Counted from the stretch's first letter, positions 1 to 7,729 are shown. The stretch is 43,599 nt of DNA from Rhizobium sp. R634 (GCF_002211305.1 NZ_LOKW01000013.1:1-43599), one strand, 5' to 3'. Made by a program: numbers and translations. Notes: generated by a model not told the origin, from the sequence alone.

Positions 1-115
1 AAAACCCAAACGTCTGGCCCTCACCGCCCTCATGCGCAAGATCATCACCATCGCAAACGCCCGCGTCAGAGACGCCTTGCGACAGAAAAACGAAATAATG
101 CCAATCTCTGCATAA
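1..115 (+). mobile_element. IS110-type transposase, C-terminal end only (cut by window edge)
   Basis: Frame 2 is open from the first base and ends at TAA 113-115. It encodes about 37 residues, including LALTALMRKIITIANA. A basic 'ALMRKII..AN' helix close to the stop is typical of the C-terminal transposase_20 region of IS110-family transposases, which use a DEDD catalytic domain and a C-terminal serine-containing domain. The rest of the gene lies left of the window, so intactness cannot be judged. IS110 elements usually lack terminal inverted repeats, so I cannot place the element end. Family assignment rests on this short tail only. Confidence 0.6.
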
Positions 116-188
116 CTGACTTGGTGACGGAGGAAAGGTAAGTTGCCGATGGAGGCAGAATGGATGCAAGAAGCAGCGCTGCGGCACG

Positions 189-237
189 ATCCTTCGAGGC
201 TCCAGCCTTCGGCTTCCGCACCTCAGGATGAGGTCCG
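189..237. repeat. Rhizobial intergenic palindromic repeat (CCTTCGAGG...CCTCAGGATGAGG type)
   Basis: The segment carries a 'CCTTCGAGGCTCC' arm and a 'CACCTCAGGATGAGG' arm. The same arms recur near 2271, 11430, 11560 and 11642, and a decayed version lies near 8024-8078. This resembles the REP/RIME-like intergenic mosaic repeats described in rhizobia. It is non-coding and would fold as RNA on either strand. Confidence 0.6.
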
Positions 238-258
238 TTGGAGGCTGCCTCCCCCCGC

Positions 259-399
259 CTAAAACACGCTGCCGACTGCGCGGTCGGCAAGGAGCTGCAA
301 AGTATTAATCGCGCCGTAAATTCCACGGCCGCCGTAATAAAAGCTGGCCCACAGCAGCACGCTGAGAAAAAAAGCTGCAATGAAGGCCCAGAACTTCAC
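259..399 (-). CDS. Small single-pass membrane protein, 46 aa, unknown function
   Basis: A 47-codon frame runs from GTG at 399 down to TAG at 259-261. The product begins with a strongly hydrophobic stretch (FWAFIAAFFLSVLLW), then an aromatic/glycine segment (FYYGGRGIYGA), then a short amphipathic tail ending in AVGSVF. This pattern fits a one-pass inner-membrane microprotein. The ribosome binding site is weak (AGAAAG about 10 bases upstream), and the upstream side (400-480) is very A/T-rich, as a promoter would be. No family is recognised. Its coherent membrane topology makes a chance frame less likely. Confidence 0.45.
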   Translation of the reverse strand: MKFWAFIAAFFLSVLLWASFYYGGRGIYGAINTLQLLADRAVGSVF

Positions 400-613
400 G
401 CAAGACGTCTTTCTGATACAGCTAGACTTATTTTATATTAGAAATGTTTACTATATAAATTTCACAAACGCAAATAGAATTATTCAACCTTAAGATTGCA
501 TAACACCGGCAGGCAAGCGCGCTGGGTCAAAATGGCTGGCATGGGCTGGAGAAAGCCGCCTCGCCTCTTATGTCAAGCATGAGATCGGAAACGACGAGCG
601 AAGGGACCATGCC

Positions 614-1090
614 ATGCTGAACAAGAACACCATCTGCCTCTGGTACGACAGGGACGCCGAGGCGGCCGCCCGCTTTTACACGGAGGTCTTTCCCGGCAGC
701 GCCATGGGCGCGGTCATCCGGGCGCCTGGAGATTATCCCGAAGGCAAGCAGGGAGAGGTGCTGGTCGTCGAATTCACCGTCGCCGGCGTGCCCTGCATCG
801 GGCTGAACGGCGGCCCCTCGATCAAGCACAATGAATGCTTCTCCTTCCAGATCGCCACCGAAGATCAGGAGGAAACCGACCGCTACTGGAACGCCATTAT
901 CGGCAATGGCGGCCAGGAAAGCGCCTGCGGCTGGTGCAAGGACAAGTGGGGCGTCTCCTGGCAGATCACCCCAAGGGCGCTGAGCGAAGCGCTGAAAGCC
1001 GAGCCCGCCGAGGCAAAACGCGCCTTCGACGCGATGATGACCATGCACAAGATCGACATCGCCGCCATCGAAGCGGCGCGGCGCGGCTGA
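614..1090 (+). CDS. VOC superfamily protein (PhnB / 3-dmu-9_3-mt type), 158 aa
   Basis: A small glyoxalase-fold (vicinal oxygen chelate) protein of the PhnB-like branch. The N-terminal hallmark LWYDRDAEAAARFYTEVFP is followed by FTVAGVPCIGLNGG and then FQIATEDQEETDRYWNAI, and 'CGWCKDKWGVSWQITP' is the usual C-terminal signature of this branch. Length (158 aa) is typical. The ATG at 614 has AAGGGA about 8 bases upstream. The family includes proteins annotated as 3-demethylubiquinone methyltransferases, but most have no demonstrated reaction, so no enzymatic role is assigned. It stands alone, 209 bases before the next plus-strand gene. Confidence 0.85.
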   Translation: MLNKNTICLWYDRDAEAAARFYTEVFPGSAMGAVIRAPGDYPEGKQGEVLVVEFTVAGVPCIGLNGGPSIKHNECFSFQIATEDQEETDRYWNAIIGNGGQESACGWCKDKWGVSWQITPRALSEALKAEPAEAKRAFDAMMTMHKIDIAAIEAARRG

Positions 1091-1124
1091 GGCGCTGGCC
1101 GTCAAAGTCCTCTTATACCGCCAG

Positions 1125-1299
1125 AAAGCAAAAAGCCCCGCCAATCATTGACGGGGCTGTCCTTGCTGAAAATCGCTTCGCTATAGATCCTGGGAGAATC
1201 AATGCCTGCCTTCTGGCAGGCCAGGCTGGCGCCAAGCTTGCGCCACCACAGGAACCACCCGTGACCCGCTTCGTTTCCCGGAAAACAGCGAGGTGAAAC
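1125..1299 (-). ncRNA. Candidate small RNA ending at a strong minus-strand terminator
   Basis: Read on the minus strand, this gap contains two clean hairpins: TGGCGC/GCGCCA around 1228-1246, and CCTGCC/GGCAGG around 1203-1218. They are followed by a G/C stem with a T5 run at 1134-1158, which is a canonical intrinsic terminator. Neither neighbouring gene is on the minus strand, so the terminator is unexplained by the annotated genes. A structured transcript ending there is the simplest reading. The 5' end and promoter are not defined. It might instead be antisense transcription arising inside the NmrA-like gene. Confidence 0.35.
1134..1158 (-). terminator. Intrinsic terminator, minus-strand orientation
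   Basis: The stem AGCCCCG (1134-1140) pairs with CGGGGCT (1152-1158), with flanking pairing. On the minus strand it is followed by TTTTT then GCTTTCT. On the plus strand the trailing sequence is GTCCTTG, a poor T-tract. It is therefore oriented for minus-strand transcription. Confidence 0.7.
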
Positions 1300-2145
1300 A
1301 TGTATGTGGTTCTCGGTGCAACAGGCAATGTCGGCTCCGGCCTCCTGGGGGCGCTGCGAGCGTCCGGCGAGAGCGTCATCGCGGTCGTCCACAGCGCGGA
1401 AAAGGCGCGCGCGATCAGCGGCGGCAATGTCGAGGCGGTGGTGCAGGATGTCTCGGATGCGGCGGGGTTGCGGGCCGTCTTCCGGCGCGGCAGGCGTGCC
1501 TTTCTCCTCAATCCGTCGGCCGATCCCGAGACCGATACCAACAGGGAAGAGCTGAAGACCGCACGCAGCATTGGCGCCGCGCTCGAGAATTCCGGCCTCG
1601 AAAAACTCGTGGTGCAATCGACCTATGGCGCCAGGCAAGGCGATGGCATCGGCGATCTCTCCGTGCTTTACCAATTCGAACGGCTGGCTGAGGCGAGCGG
1701 CATTGCCACGGCCATCAACCGCGGCGCCTATTACTACACCAATCTCGACATGCTGCTGGAACCGGCCCGGCAGGGCTCCATCCCGACCGCCTTTCCCGAA
1801 GACCTCACCCTGCCGATGGTCTCGCCCGCCGATCTCGGCAAGGCCGCCGCCGCGCGCCTGGCAAGTCCGGTGAGCGACACCGGCATTCACTATGTGGAAG
1901 GGCCCGAGCGATATGATTTCGCGGATGTCGCGGCTGCCTTCTCCTCGCTCGTGGCCAAACCCGTCCGCGTCGCGACGACGCCGCGCAGCGGTTTGGAGGA
2001 GAGCTTCCGCGCGCTCGGTTTTTCACCCGCCGCCGCCCGCTCTTATGCCCGGATGACCGAGGCGACGCTCGACGGCCCCGAATTGCCGCCGGCGCCGCAT
2101 CGCGGCACGATCAGGCTTGAAGATCATATCGCAGCGCTTGGATGA
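1300..2145 (+). CDS. NmrA-like NAD(P)-binding protein / atypical SDR, 281 aa
   Basis: An atypical short-chain dehydrogenase of the NmrA/quinone-reductase (QOR2-like) group. The N-terminal nucleotide-binding motif is VLGATGNVGSGLL at residues 3-15. Mid-protein VVQSTYGA and a tyrosine-rich substrate-side segment (RGAYYYTNLDML) match family architecture, with the usual C-terminal 'DFADVAAAF' block. Length (281) is normal for the group. The start ATG at 1300 has GAGGTGA about 5 bases upstream. The family contains NAD(P)H:quinone reductases and redox-sensing regulators, and which applies here cannot be told. Likely a cytosolic monomer or dimer. Confidence 0.85.
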   Translation: MYVVLGATGNVGSGLLGALRASGESVIAVVHSAEKARAISGGNVEAVVQDVSDAAGLRAVFRRGRRAFLLNPSADPETDTNREELKTARSIGAALENSGLEKLVVQSTYGARQGDGIGDLSVLYQFERLAEASGIATAINRGAYYYTNLDMLLEPARQGSIPTAFPEDLTLPMVSPADLGKAAAARLASPVSDTGIHYVEGPERYDFADVAAAFSSLVAKPVRVATTPRSGLEESFRALGFSPAAARSYARMTEATLDGPELPPAPHRGTIRLEDHIAALG

Positions 2146-2270
2146 TCTGCCCTGGGAACAGCGACTTAAGGCGCATCGGCTGAATCAAATTCTCAGCGAC
2201 CTGTTGCTGACATCATCGCGCCACGGGTTTTCAAACGTTGCCATGGATGCCGGCAACCCTCAAGAGAGCC

Positions 2271-2316
2271 TCATCCTGAGGTTCGATCCACAGGATCGCC
2301 TCGAAGGACGAGGCGG
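2271..2316. repeat. Rhizobial intergenic palindromic repeat
   Basis: A short copy of the family seen at 189-237: 'CCTCATCCTGAGG' arm, then 'GATCCACAGGATC' (itself palindromic), then 'CCTCGAAGGACGAGGC'. It lies between the convergent genes ending at 2145 and 2334 and may act as a transcription-ending hairpin there. Confidence 0.55.
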
Positions 2317-2333
2317 GCGCACCGCCCCTCCCG

Positions 2334-3497
2334 TCAATCGCCGATCGTAAATCCCCACAACGACGGATCGATCAGCTCGCGCGGCGGCATCATCTCCTTG
2401 ATATCGACCGGCCGGCGTTCCACCTCGACGGCGGCGAAGGTCTCGATGGCGCCGGATGCATCGCGACCGATGAGTTTCAGCGGCATGCCATCCCTGGTGA
2501 CGCATTCGGCTCTCAGGACATTTTTGACGGCCGGCCTCAGAATATCGGGCTTCATATCGAACCAGGTGCAATCTTCTCCGCGATGCGACGAGGACGGCAG
2601 GTTCATGTCGACCCGCTCGAACGTCTTGTCGAAGGCGGTGTAGGGATAGCTGGACGCGCGCGGCGAACGGCGGGCCTCGAAGCGATGCAGGTCGTCGACC
2701 GTGGAGACCGCCATGCCCTGGTTCTCGAGCTCGTTCCAAACCTTGAACTGCACCGCTCCATCAGGCCCGCGCCGGTCTTCGAGCCGCCATGGATAATGCC
2801 TGAGCAGCCTGATCTCAGTCCGGCCGTCAGCTGTTTTCATCCTGACGTCGAAATCGGCACGATCTGCCGGCCTCTCGGGATAATCGCGCCGCGGCTTCAG
2901 CCAGAAGGCCGGCTCGAAGATCCTCTTCGGCGGCCGGACATCGGATTCCGCCACCGGCCCGCGCTCGAGCTTGACCAGATCCGTCCCGTCATTGGCCGTC
3001 ATTTCGCCGAAGGGCTGGCTGGTGGCGACTTCGATGCCGTCGCGCGACAAGCAGCTGCGCCACGGCGGCTGCACCCGGTCTTCCGTCTCGGCCTTCTCGC
3101 TCAGCTCCCACCAGTGGCAGACCTCACCGGCCTTGACGCGCACCACGCCGGTGTCCTTCGCCTCCGGCGGCGTGACTTTCTCGATGATTGCCGTGGCGAA
3201 ATCTTCGTCGTCTTCCGATTTTGCCAGCCACAGCAAGAACGGATTGTCGAAATAATTGCCGTAGGCGACGGTCGTGACCGGCGTCTTGACCTCCTCGACC
3301 TTCGTCCATCCCTTGTGATGCAGGACGGTACGGGCGAAGGTTTTCACCTCGAACCAGGTCTCCCGGATGACCATGGAAGCCTTGTAGTCGGGCACATCGC
3401 GGCTGGCGAAGAAGGGAATATCATCGGCCCTGCCGCCGCCGGCCGCCAACAGCACCGCGCCTGCTATGACGACCAAGGCCGCTGCACGTCTTGTCAC
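2334..3497 (-). CDS. Secreted protein of unknown function, 387 aa
   Basis: The frame can extend to an ATG at 3584, but a GTG at 3497 is preferred. GAGG lies about 9 bases upstream of it, and the protein then begins with a clean signal peptide (RRAAALVVIAGAVLLAAGG, cleavage near GRADD). The mature part is hydrophilic and rich in charged and tryptophan residues (KPRRDYPERP, RHYPWRLEDRRG), with no membrane segments and no catalytic motif I recognise. It contains four or more cysteines (CHWWE, CLSRDG, CTWFD, ECVTRDG), consistent with periplasmic disulfides. Divergently transcribed from the lipoprotein gene at 3608. No domain assignment. Confidence 0.75.
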   Translation of the reverse strand: MTRRAAALVVIAGAVLLAAGGGRADDIPFFASRDVPDYKASMVIRETWFEVKTFARTVLHHKGWTKVEEVKTPVTTVAYGNYFDNPFLLWLAKSEDDEDFATAIIEKVTPPEAKDTGVVRVKAGEVCHWWELSEKAETEDRVQPPWRSCLSRDGIEVATSQPFGEMTANDGTDLVKLERGPVAESDVRPPKRIFEPAFWLKPRRDYPERPADRADFDVRMKTADGRTEIRLLRHYPWRLEDRRGPDGAVQFKVWNELENQGMAVSTVDDLHRFEARRSPRASSYPYTAFDKTFERVDMNLPSSSHRGEDCTWFDMKPDILRPAVKNVLRAECVTRDGMPLKLIGRDASGAIETFAAVEVERRPVDIKEMMPPRELIDPSLWGFTIGD

Positions 3498-3607
3498 GAT
3501 AAAATCCTCGCCGATCTCCAAATGCCGGGCAACGGCAATCCCTCTTGCCACTCTGATTGACTTGAAGAGAAAATCAATATTCATTCAAGCCGAAGTTGAG
3601 GATTTAT

Positions 3608-4021
3608 ATGAAAAACGCCTTTATATTCTTGCTCTTAGCAACGTCATTGATTCCGCTTTCGGCCTGCACGACCACCTCCGAGGGCCTCCGCCGGCAGTCG
3701 GAGTCGATCACCGCCCGCAGCGGCGTCAGAACGCTGGTGGCCAAGAATTGGCATATCGACGACGACTGCCGCCACATCGATTACCCCGCCATCGACATCG
3801 TCGAACGGCCCAAACACGGCCGCCTCGAAATCGTCCACGAACCGCTCTTCCCCAAGCTCGACGGGAAAGCCTCGAAATGCGAAAAGACGAGGGTCAACGG
3901 CGTCGTCGGCTATTACACGCCCGACCCCGGCTACACCGGCAAAGACCGACTCGTCATCCGCTCGCCCTATGAAGAGGGCAAGACGGAAGAAGGCGTGCTG
4001 AACGTGACGGTGGTGAAATAA
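3608..4021 (+). CDS. Lipoprotein with Ig/cadherin-like fold, 137 aa, unknown function
   Basis: The start is placed at ATG 3608 (MKNAFIF) because GAGGA lies 7 bases upstream; a TTG 12 bases earlier is less likely. A signal sequence with hydrophobic core FIFLLLATSLIPLSAC ends in a lipobox (L-S-A-C) at about residue 18, so the protein should be lipid-anchored. The mature domain has the pattern of bacterial Ig-like/'VCBS-cadherin' modules (VERPKHGRLEI, GYYTPDPGYTGKDRLVI, GVLNVTVVK), meaning beta strands ending in a 'Y.P..GYTG.D...' block. It probably acts as a structural or binding protein of the envelope. An intrinsic-terminator-like hairpin follows. Confidence 0.75.
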   Translation: MKNAFIFLLLATSLIPLSACTTTSEGLRRQSESITARSGVRTLVAKNWHIDDDCRHIDYPAIDIVERPKHGRLEIVHEPLFPKLDGKASKCEKTRVNGVVGYYTPDPGYTGKDRLVIRSPYEEGKTEEGVLNVTVVK

Positions 4022-4031
4022 AGATCAACAC

Positions 4032-4074
4032 GGTGCCGGCGGTCCAAATGCAGCCGCCGGGCGCCACGCCTTTT
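4032..4074 (+). terminator. Probable intrinsic terminator of the lipoprotein gene
   Basis: GGTGCCGGCGG (4032-4042) pairs with CCGCCGGGCGCC (4054-4065) with one bulge. CACGCC and TTTT follow. The T-tract is short and offset, so confidence is moderate. Confidence 0.5.
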
Positions 4075-4090
4075 CATAGTAGGCCACGGT

Positions 4091-4549
4091 CTACTCTTGG
4101 CCATCCTTCGGCCCCTTGGCGTAGTCGCAGATCGACGTGAAATAGCGTGTCTGCCCTGCGAACTCCGCCTTCGACAATCCGAATTCGTAAACGGCGAATT
4201 TGTCACTGTGATAGTAAAACGCTGCGGAGAGGAACTCTCCCAGACGTCCGCAGTCCCCCATGCCAGCGCCCGTATAGACCGATAGCGTTTTGCCCTTGAA
4301 GGTCCCCTTCACCACCTTGTCGACCTCAAAGTCGCCGCGCGTCAGCCGTGGCGGCTCGCGATCGGTTTGCGAATCCGGCAGCTCCACGCCAAAGGTCACG
4401 AGCTTCATGCGGCCTCTGACGATCAAATCCGCTTTCGCAAATCTTTCCTTCGCGGACGATCGCCCGCAACTGCACGCGGATGCCCCCGAGGCCGGCAGCA
4501 CCATCAGAACCGACGCGGCGACGAAGGCCACGGCACGATATGAATTCAT
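4091..4549 (-). CDS. Exported 'CSCG' protein with NTR/TIMP-like pattern, 152 aa
   Basis: A signal peptide (AVAFVAASVLMVLPASGASA) is followed directly by CSCG at the mature N-terminus, then RFAKADLIVRGRM. The CSC start and 'F..AD.IV.G.V' block, two further cysteines (MGDCGRL, TSICDYA) and mixed beta pattern (VDKVVKGTFKGKTLSVY) resemble the netrin/TIMP-like fold found in bacterial secreted proteins. Known members are poorly characterised in bacteria, so no function is assigned. The four conserved cysteines probably form disulfides in the periplasm. Confidence 0.75.
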   Translation of the reverse strand: MNSYRAVAFVAASVLMVLPASGASACSCGRSSAKERFAKADLIVRGRMKLVTFGVELPDSQTDREPPRLTRGDFEVDKVVKGTFKGKTLSVYTGAGMGDCGRLGEFLSAAFYYHSDKFAVYEFGLSKAEFAGQTRYFTSICDYAKGPKDGQE

Positions 4550-4711
4550 TGAAATCCCCCTCCCGCGCGGCTGAAATCTTGCGCGGTCATCGACAGCATC
4601 ACCGGAGATTTGTCGGGATTGAGGCGAAGGGCTGGCCGGTTTCTCGCGATGGTGGAGAGAAACCGTACGATCTAGCTGTCACGACGATCAGCCCTTCGCA
4701 CTCTCAGAATT

Positions 4712-5554
4712 TCAGCTTTTCGCAAAGTCCGCCGCCGTCAGGGGAACGGGCCTGTAGCCGTTGACGTCGGATATGTCGTATTCGCGGCCGAGCTCTGCCG
4801 CCACCAGCACCCGCCCGGATTTCGACATCAGCGCGGGATCTCGCCAAAGTCCGGCAATGACATGGCCGATGAACTGAGGAGATTCGGAGTTGGACAGGTC
4901 GAAATATTCGGCATTCTCCAGCACCGCTTCGGTGCGGACCAGGCCGGGATAGAGCGAGACGGCGGCGACATTGTGCGGACGCAGCTCATGGGCGAAATCG
5001 GCGGCCATCTTGTCCGTGGCAGCCTTGCCGATGCCGTAGATGGCATTGCCCTCGTAGAGCTGCGCCGCCCAGAAGGAAATATTGACGATCAGGCCGCGCT
5101 GGCCCGAGATCATCATCGGGGCGACGGCGCGCGATGTCATGAAAGCCGCCCTCAGCGCGGTGCCGATCATTGCGTCCCACCGCCAGACCGGCTGCTCCCA
5201 GAAAGGCCGGGGCCAGGTAAAATCGCCATTCTCGACCATGTTTTCATAGCCGGGCCAGGCATTGTTGACCAGAATATCCAGCCCGTTGCCGGCTCGGATC
5301 TCTTCGGCCACACGCTCGGTTTCGGCATCGCTGCCGTGGTCGCATTGATGAAGAACGACGGTTCCGGGGAGCGCCGCAGCCTCGCGCGCAAGCCCCTCCA
5401 GCGATCCTGCGCTCTTGCCTCCCTCACTTGCCTTCGCCTCGGAAAGGGTCCGCCCGGTCACATGCACCGTGGCTCCCTCGGCGAGCAGAGCAAGCGCAAT
5501 CCCGCGGCCGACACCGCGGCTCGCGCCCGTCACCAACACAACGACATCCTTCAT
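4712..5554 (-). CDS. SDR family oxidoreductase, 280 aa
   Basis: A classical-type short-chain dehydrogenase. The cofactor motif TGASRGVGRGIA is at residues 9-20, with NNAWPG for the adenine-ring loop, serine in IVNISFWA, and the catalytic YGIGK (YxxxK). Arginine in VTGRTL just after beta-2 suggests NADP(H) preference. The substrate is unknown, and the long loop around 'WPRPFWEQPVWRW' is unusual for a simple 3-oxoacyl reductase. Its ATG overlaps the stop codon of the upstream DUF1778 gene (ATGA at 5551-5554), so the two are translationally coupled. This is an odd partnership, treated in the findings. Confidence 0.88.
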   Translation of the reverse strand: MKDVVVLVTGASRGVGRGIALALLAEGATVHVTGRTLSEAKASEGGKSAGSLEGLAREAAALPGTVVLHQCDHGSDAETERVAEEIRAGNGLDILVNNAWPGYENMVENGDFTWPRPFWEQPVWRWDAMIGTALRAAFMTSRAVAPMMISGQRGLIVNISFWAAQLYEGNAIYGIGKAATDKMAADFAHELRPHNVAAVSLYPGLVRTEAVLENAEYFDLSNSESPQFIGHVIAGLWRDPALMSKSGRVLVAAELGREYDISDVNGYRPVPLTAADFAKS

Positions 5555-5871
5555 GTCAGCTGGCCTCCCCGATGGCTATTTGCAGCGGCATGCATTGGAG
5601 CTGTCGGCATTGCTCCGGCCGCCGCCAGCAGCTTTTCATTCGGCCGAGGGGGATTTTCCAGGAGTTCGACAATGCGCGCGTAATCGCGTTCCGATGCTTC
5701 AATGACCTCCGCTTCGGCGATGATGGCATCGGCCTCGTGCAATGCTGATTGCGTCGTGAAATTCACTGGATCCGTATTGCAAGGCGCCACCTCCGGCAGC
5801 AGCTCGGCTTCGGCTGGTGAGGCAGGCCGCAGGCTCATACGCTCATTGTCTTCAACGGGCACTCTCGGCAT
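5551..5871 (-). CDS. DUF1778 (TacA-like) antitoxin-like protein without its GNAT toxin, 106 aa
   Basis: The start is set at ATG 5871 (MPRVPVEDNERMSLR) because GGAG lies 7 bases upstream and family members start this way; an in-frame ATG at 5883 is the alternative. The N-terminal 'NERMSLR' strand is followed by a poorly conserved helix, then the well-kept C-terminal region ALHEADAIIAEAEVI, ERDYARIVELLENPP and NEKLLAAAGAMP, typical of the DUF1778 antitoxins that neutralise tRNA-acetylating GNAT toxins. The usual toxin gene is absent. The reading frame instead runs about 17 residues past the normal end and overlaps the SDR start by ATGA. The central segment (PASPAEAELLPEVAPC) looks eroded. Possibly an orphan regulator or a decaying gene. 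Confidence 0.7.
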   Translation of the reverse strand: MPRVPVEDNERMSLRPASPAEAELLPEVAPCNTDPVNFTTQSALHEADAIIAEAEVIEASERDYARIVELLENPPRPNEKLLAAAGAMPTAPMHAAANSHRGGQLT

Positions 5872-5922
5872 GGCATGCTCCATCTGTGCTTATTCGAAGC
5901 GTAAGCATGATGGTGACGCATG

Positions 5923-6747
5923 TCACCCCACCACCCGCCTGATCTTCTCGGCGTCCTCCGCCGTCGCCGGATTATACACAACCATGCTGAGGTCCGGCCG
6001 CCCGTCCACCTGGAAGGCGGAATATTCGAAGGAGAGCAGGCCCAGCACCGGGTGCTTGATGTGCTTGGCGCCCTCGCCGTGGGTGCGCACGTCGTTGTCG
6101 CGCCACATGGCGAGGAATTCCGGGCTCCTGCGGCAGAGTTCGTCGACCAGCGGCTCGACTTCAGCGGCAGCACCGGCGCGGGCGGCATCGACGCGGAAGG
6201 CGGCGACGACGAAGCGGGCGACACTTTCCCAGTCATATTGGGCGGCGCGCACGCGCGGATCGAGGAAGATGAAGCGCAGCACGTTGCGCTCCTCGGGCGG
6301 CAGCGCGCCGTAATCGGTCAGCAGCACGGTCGCCGCCCGGTTCCAGGCGACCACGTCCCAGATGGCGTTGCGGATCAGCGCCGGGCTCGGGTCCAGCGCA
6401 TCGAGCACGCCCTGCAGGCGCGGCGTCACACCCTGTTCGTTGCGGTAGCGCACCTCCGGCGGACGGCCGAGGCCGATGAGGAAAAGGTGTTCGCGCTCGA
6501 TATCGGTCAGCATCAGGGCGCGCGAGATCCGGTCGAGCACGTCGGCGGAGGGCGCGCCGCCGCGGCCCTGCTCCAGCCAGGTATACCAGGTGGGGCTGAT
6601 ATTGGCGCGGCTTGCCACCTCCTCACGGCGAAGCCCCGGCGTGCGCCGCCGCTCTCCCGCAAAGCCCAGCGCTGCCGGATCGAGCTTGGCGCGGCGGTCC
6701 TTGAGATAGGCGCCGAGCCGGTTTTCGGTGCTGACGAATTCGCTCAT
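5923..6747 (-). CDS. XRE-family transcriptional regulator with MmyB-like C-terminal domain, 274 aa
   Basis: The N-terminal helix-turn-helix (residues about 10-85) contains PGLRREEVASRANISPTWY and LEQGRGGAPSADVLDRISRA. The C-terminal domain carries VVAWNRAATVLLTDYGALP, RNVLRFIFLDPRVR and VRTHGEGAKHIKHPVLG, which is the MmyB-like ligand-binding (PAS-like) domain. The family has about 270-290 residues, so this is complete. Members are usually repressors of a divergently transcribed dehydrogenase or reductase gene, as here with the gene at 6839. The paired TACCATGATA boxes in the 91-bp divergent region are its likely operators. Confidence 0.9.
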   Translation of the reverse strand: MSEFVSTENRLGAYLKDRRAKLDPAALGFAGERRRTPGLRREEVASRANISPTWYTWLEQGRGGAPSADVLDRISRALMLTDIEREHLFLIGLGRPPEVRYRNEQGVTPRLQGVLDALDPSPALIRNAIWDVVAWNRAATVLLTDYGALPPEERNVLRFIFLDPRVRAAQYDWESVARFVVAAFRVDAARAGAAAEVEPLVDELCRRSPEFLAMWRDNDVRTHGEGAKHIKHPVLGLLSFEYSAFQVDGRPDLSMVVYNPATAEDAEKIRRVVG

Positions 6748-6761
6748 CCTGTTAGCTTTTA

Positions 6762-6793
6762 TACCATGATAAGATCACTACTTTACCATGATA
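6762..6793. promoter_or_regulatory. Direct-repeat operator candidate (two TACCATGATA boxes)
   Basis: TACCATGATA occurs at 6762-6771 and again at 6784-6793, 22 bases apart (two helical turns, same face). The boxes sit between the divergent XRE/MmyB regulator and the SDR gene. Placement and phasing suggest binding by the regulator as tandem dimers. This is inference from position only. Confidence 0.6.
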
Positions 6794-6838
6794 GCACTCT
6801 CGCCGATATCTGTCTCCAGTTCATCAGGAGATATCGAC

Positions 6839-7729
6839 ATGCGCGTATTCGTCACCGGAGCCACCGGCTGGGTCGGCTCGGCCGTCGTCAGGGAGTTGCT
6901 CGCCGCCGGCCACGAGGTGCTGGGCCTTGCCCGCTCGGAGAAGGGAGCAGCGGAGTTGGAGGCCGCGGGCGCCGCCGTCCAGCGCGGCACGCTCGAAGAT
7001 CTGGAGGGGCTGACGCGCGGCGCGGCCGAAGCCGATGCCGTCATCCACACCGGCTTCAACCATGATTTCTCGAAATTTGCCGAAAACTGCGCCCTCGACC
7101 GGCGCGCCAGCGAGGCGCTCGGCGAAGCCCTCCGGGGCTCCGGCCGCCCGCTTCTGGTGACGGCAGGACTCGGCCATGCGCCGGGCCGCATCGGCATCGA
7201 GAAGGACCCGCCGATGCCGACCAGCGAGACCTATCCCCGCGCCTCCGAAATCACCGCAATATCGCTCGTCGCCCGCGGCGTGCGCGCCGCCACCGTCCGC
7301 CTCCCACCCTCGGTGCACGGCCATGGTGACCACGGCTTCGTGCCGATCCTGATCGAGACCGCACGACGGACGGGCATCTCCGCCTATATCGGCGAAGGGC
7401 AAAACCGCTGGCCCGCCGTCCACCGGCTGGACGCCGCCCGCCTCTACCGCCTGGCAATCGAACGCGGCGCCACCGGCGGCCCGTTCCTGGCGGTGGCCGA
7501 AGAGGGCGTGGTTTTCCGCCGGATCGCCGAAGTGATCGCCCGGCGGCTCAATGTGCCGGCCGCCTCGCTGTCGCGGGAAGAGGCGGCGGAGCATTTCGGC
7601 TGGTTCGCGATGTTCGCCGGCTTCGACGTGCCGACCTCGAGCGCGCATACGCAGGCGTTGCTCGGCTGGCAGCCGACCGAGCCAGGGTTGCTCGCCGATA
7701 TCGATCATCCGGCGTATTTTGGCGGGTGA
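6839..7729 (+). CDS. NAD-dependent epimerase/SDR family oxidoreductase, 296 aa
   Basis: The start ATG 6839 ([16 protein letters not shown]) has AGGAG 9 bases upstream; an earlier in-frame ATG at 6788 lacks a ribosome binding site. The extended/atypical SDR motif TGATGWVGS lies at residues 6-14. The family block [17 protein letters not shown] and the C-terminal [15 protein letters not shown] match the rhizobial 'SDR family oxidoreductase' group commonly found beside MmyB-type regulators. The canonical YxxxK is not evident where expected ('YPRASEI'), as in many atypical members, so activity is uncertain. Probably induced through the regulator at 5923-6747. Confidence 0.87.
   Translation: MRVFVTGATGWVGSAVVRELLAAGHEVLGLARSEKGAAELEAAGAAVQRGTLEDLEGLTRGAAEADAVIHTGFNHDFSKFAENCALDRRASEALGEALRGSGRPLLVTAGLGHAPGRIGIEKDPPMPTSETYPRASEITAISLVARGVRAATVRLPPSVHGHGDHGFVPILIETARRTGISAYIGEGQNRWPAVHRLDAARLYRLAIERGATGGPFLAVAEEGVVFRRIAEVIARRLNVPAASLSREEAAEHFGWFAMFAGFDVPTSSAHTQALLGWQPTEPGLLADIDHPAYFGG

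Noticed and set aside
1102..1890. A 262-codon minus-strand open frame over the NmrA-like gene
   Set aside because: Antisense to a recognised gene. It also contains the terminator at 1134-1158, which would be unusual inside a coding sequence.
2117..2350. A 77-codon plus-strand frame after the NmrA-like gene
   Set aside because: It overlaps the NmrA-like 3' end, and its second half is intergenic palindromic repeat sequence.
5551..5871. A complete TacAT toxin-antitoxin pair
   Set aside because: No GNAT acetyltransferase is encoded on either side; the overlapping gene is an SDR.
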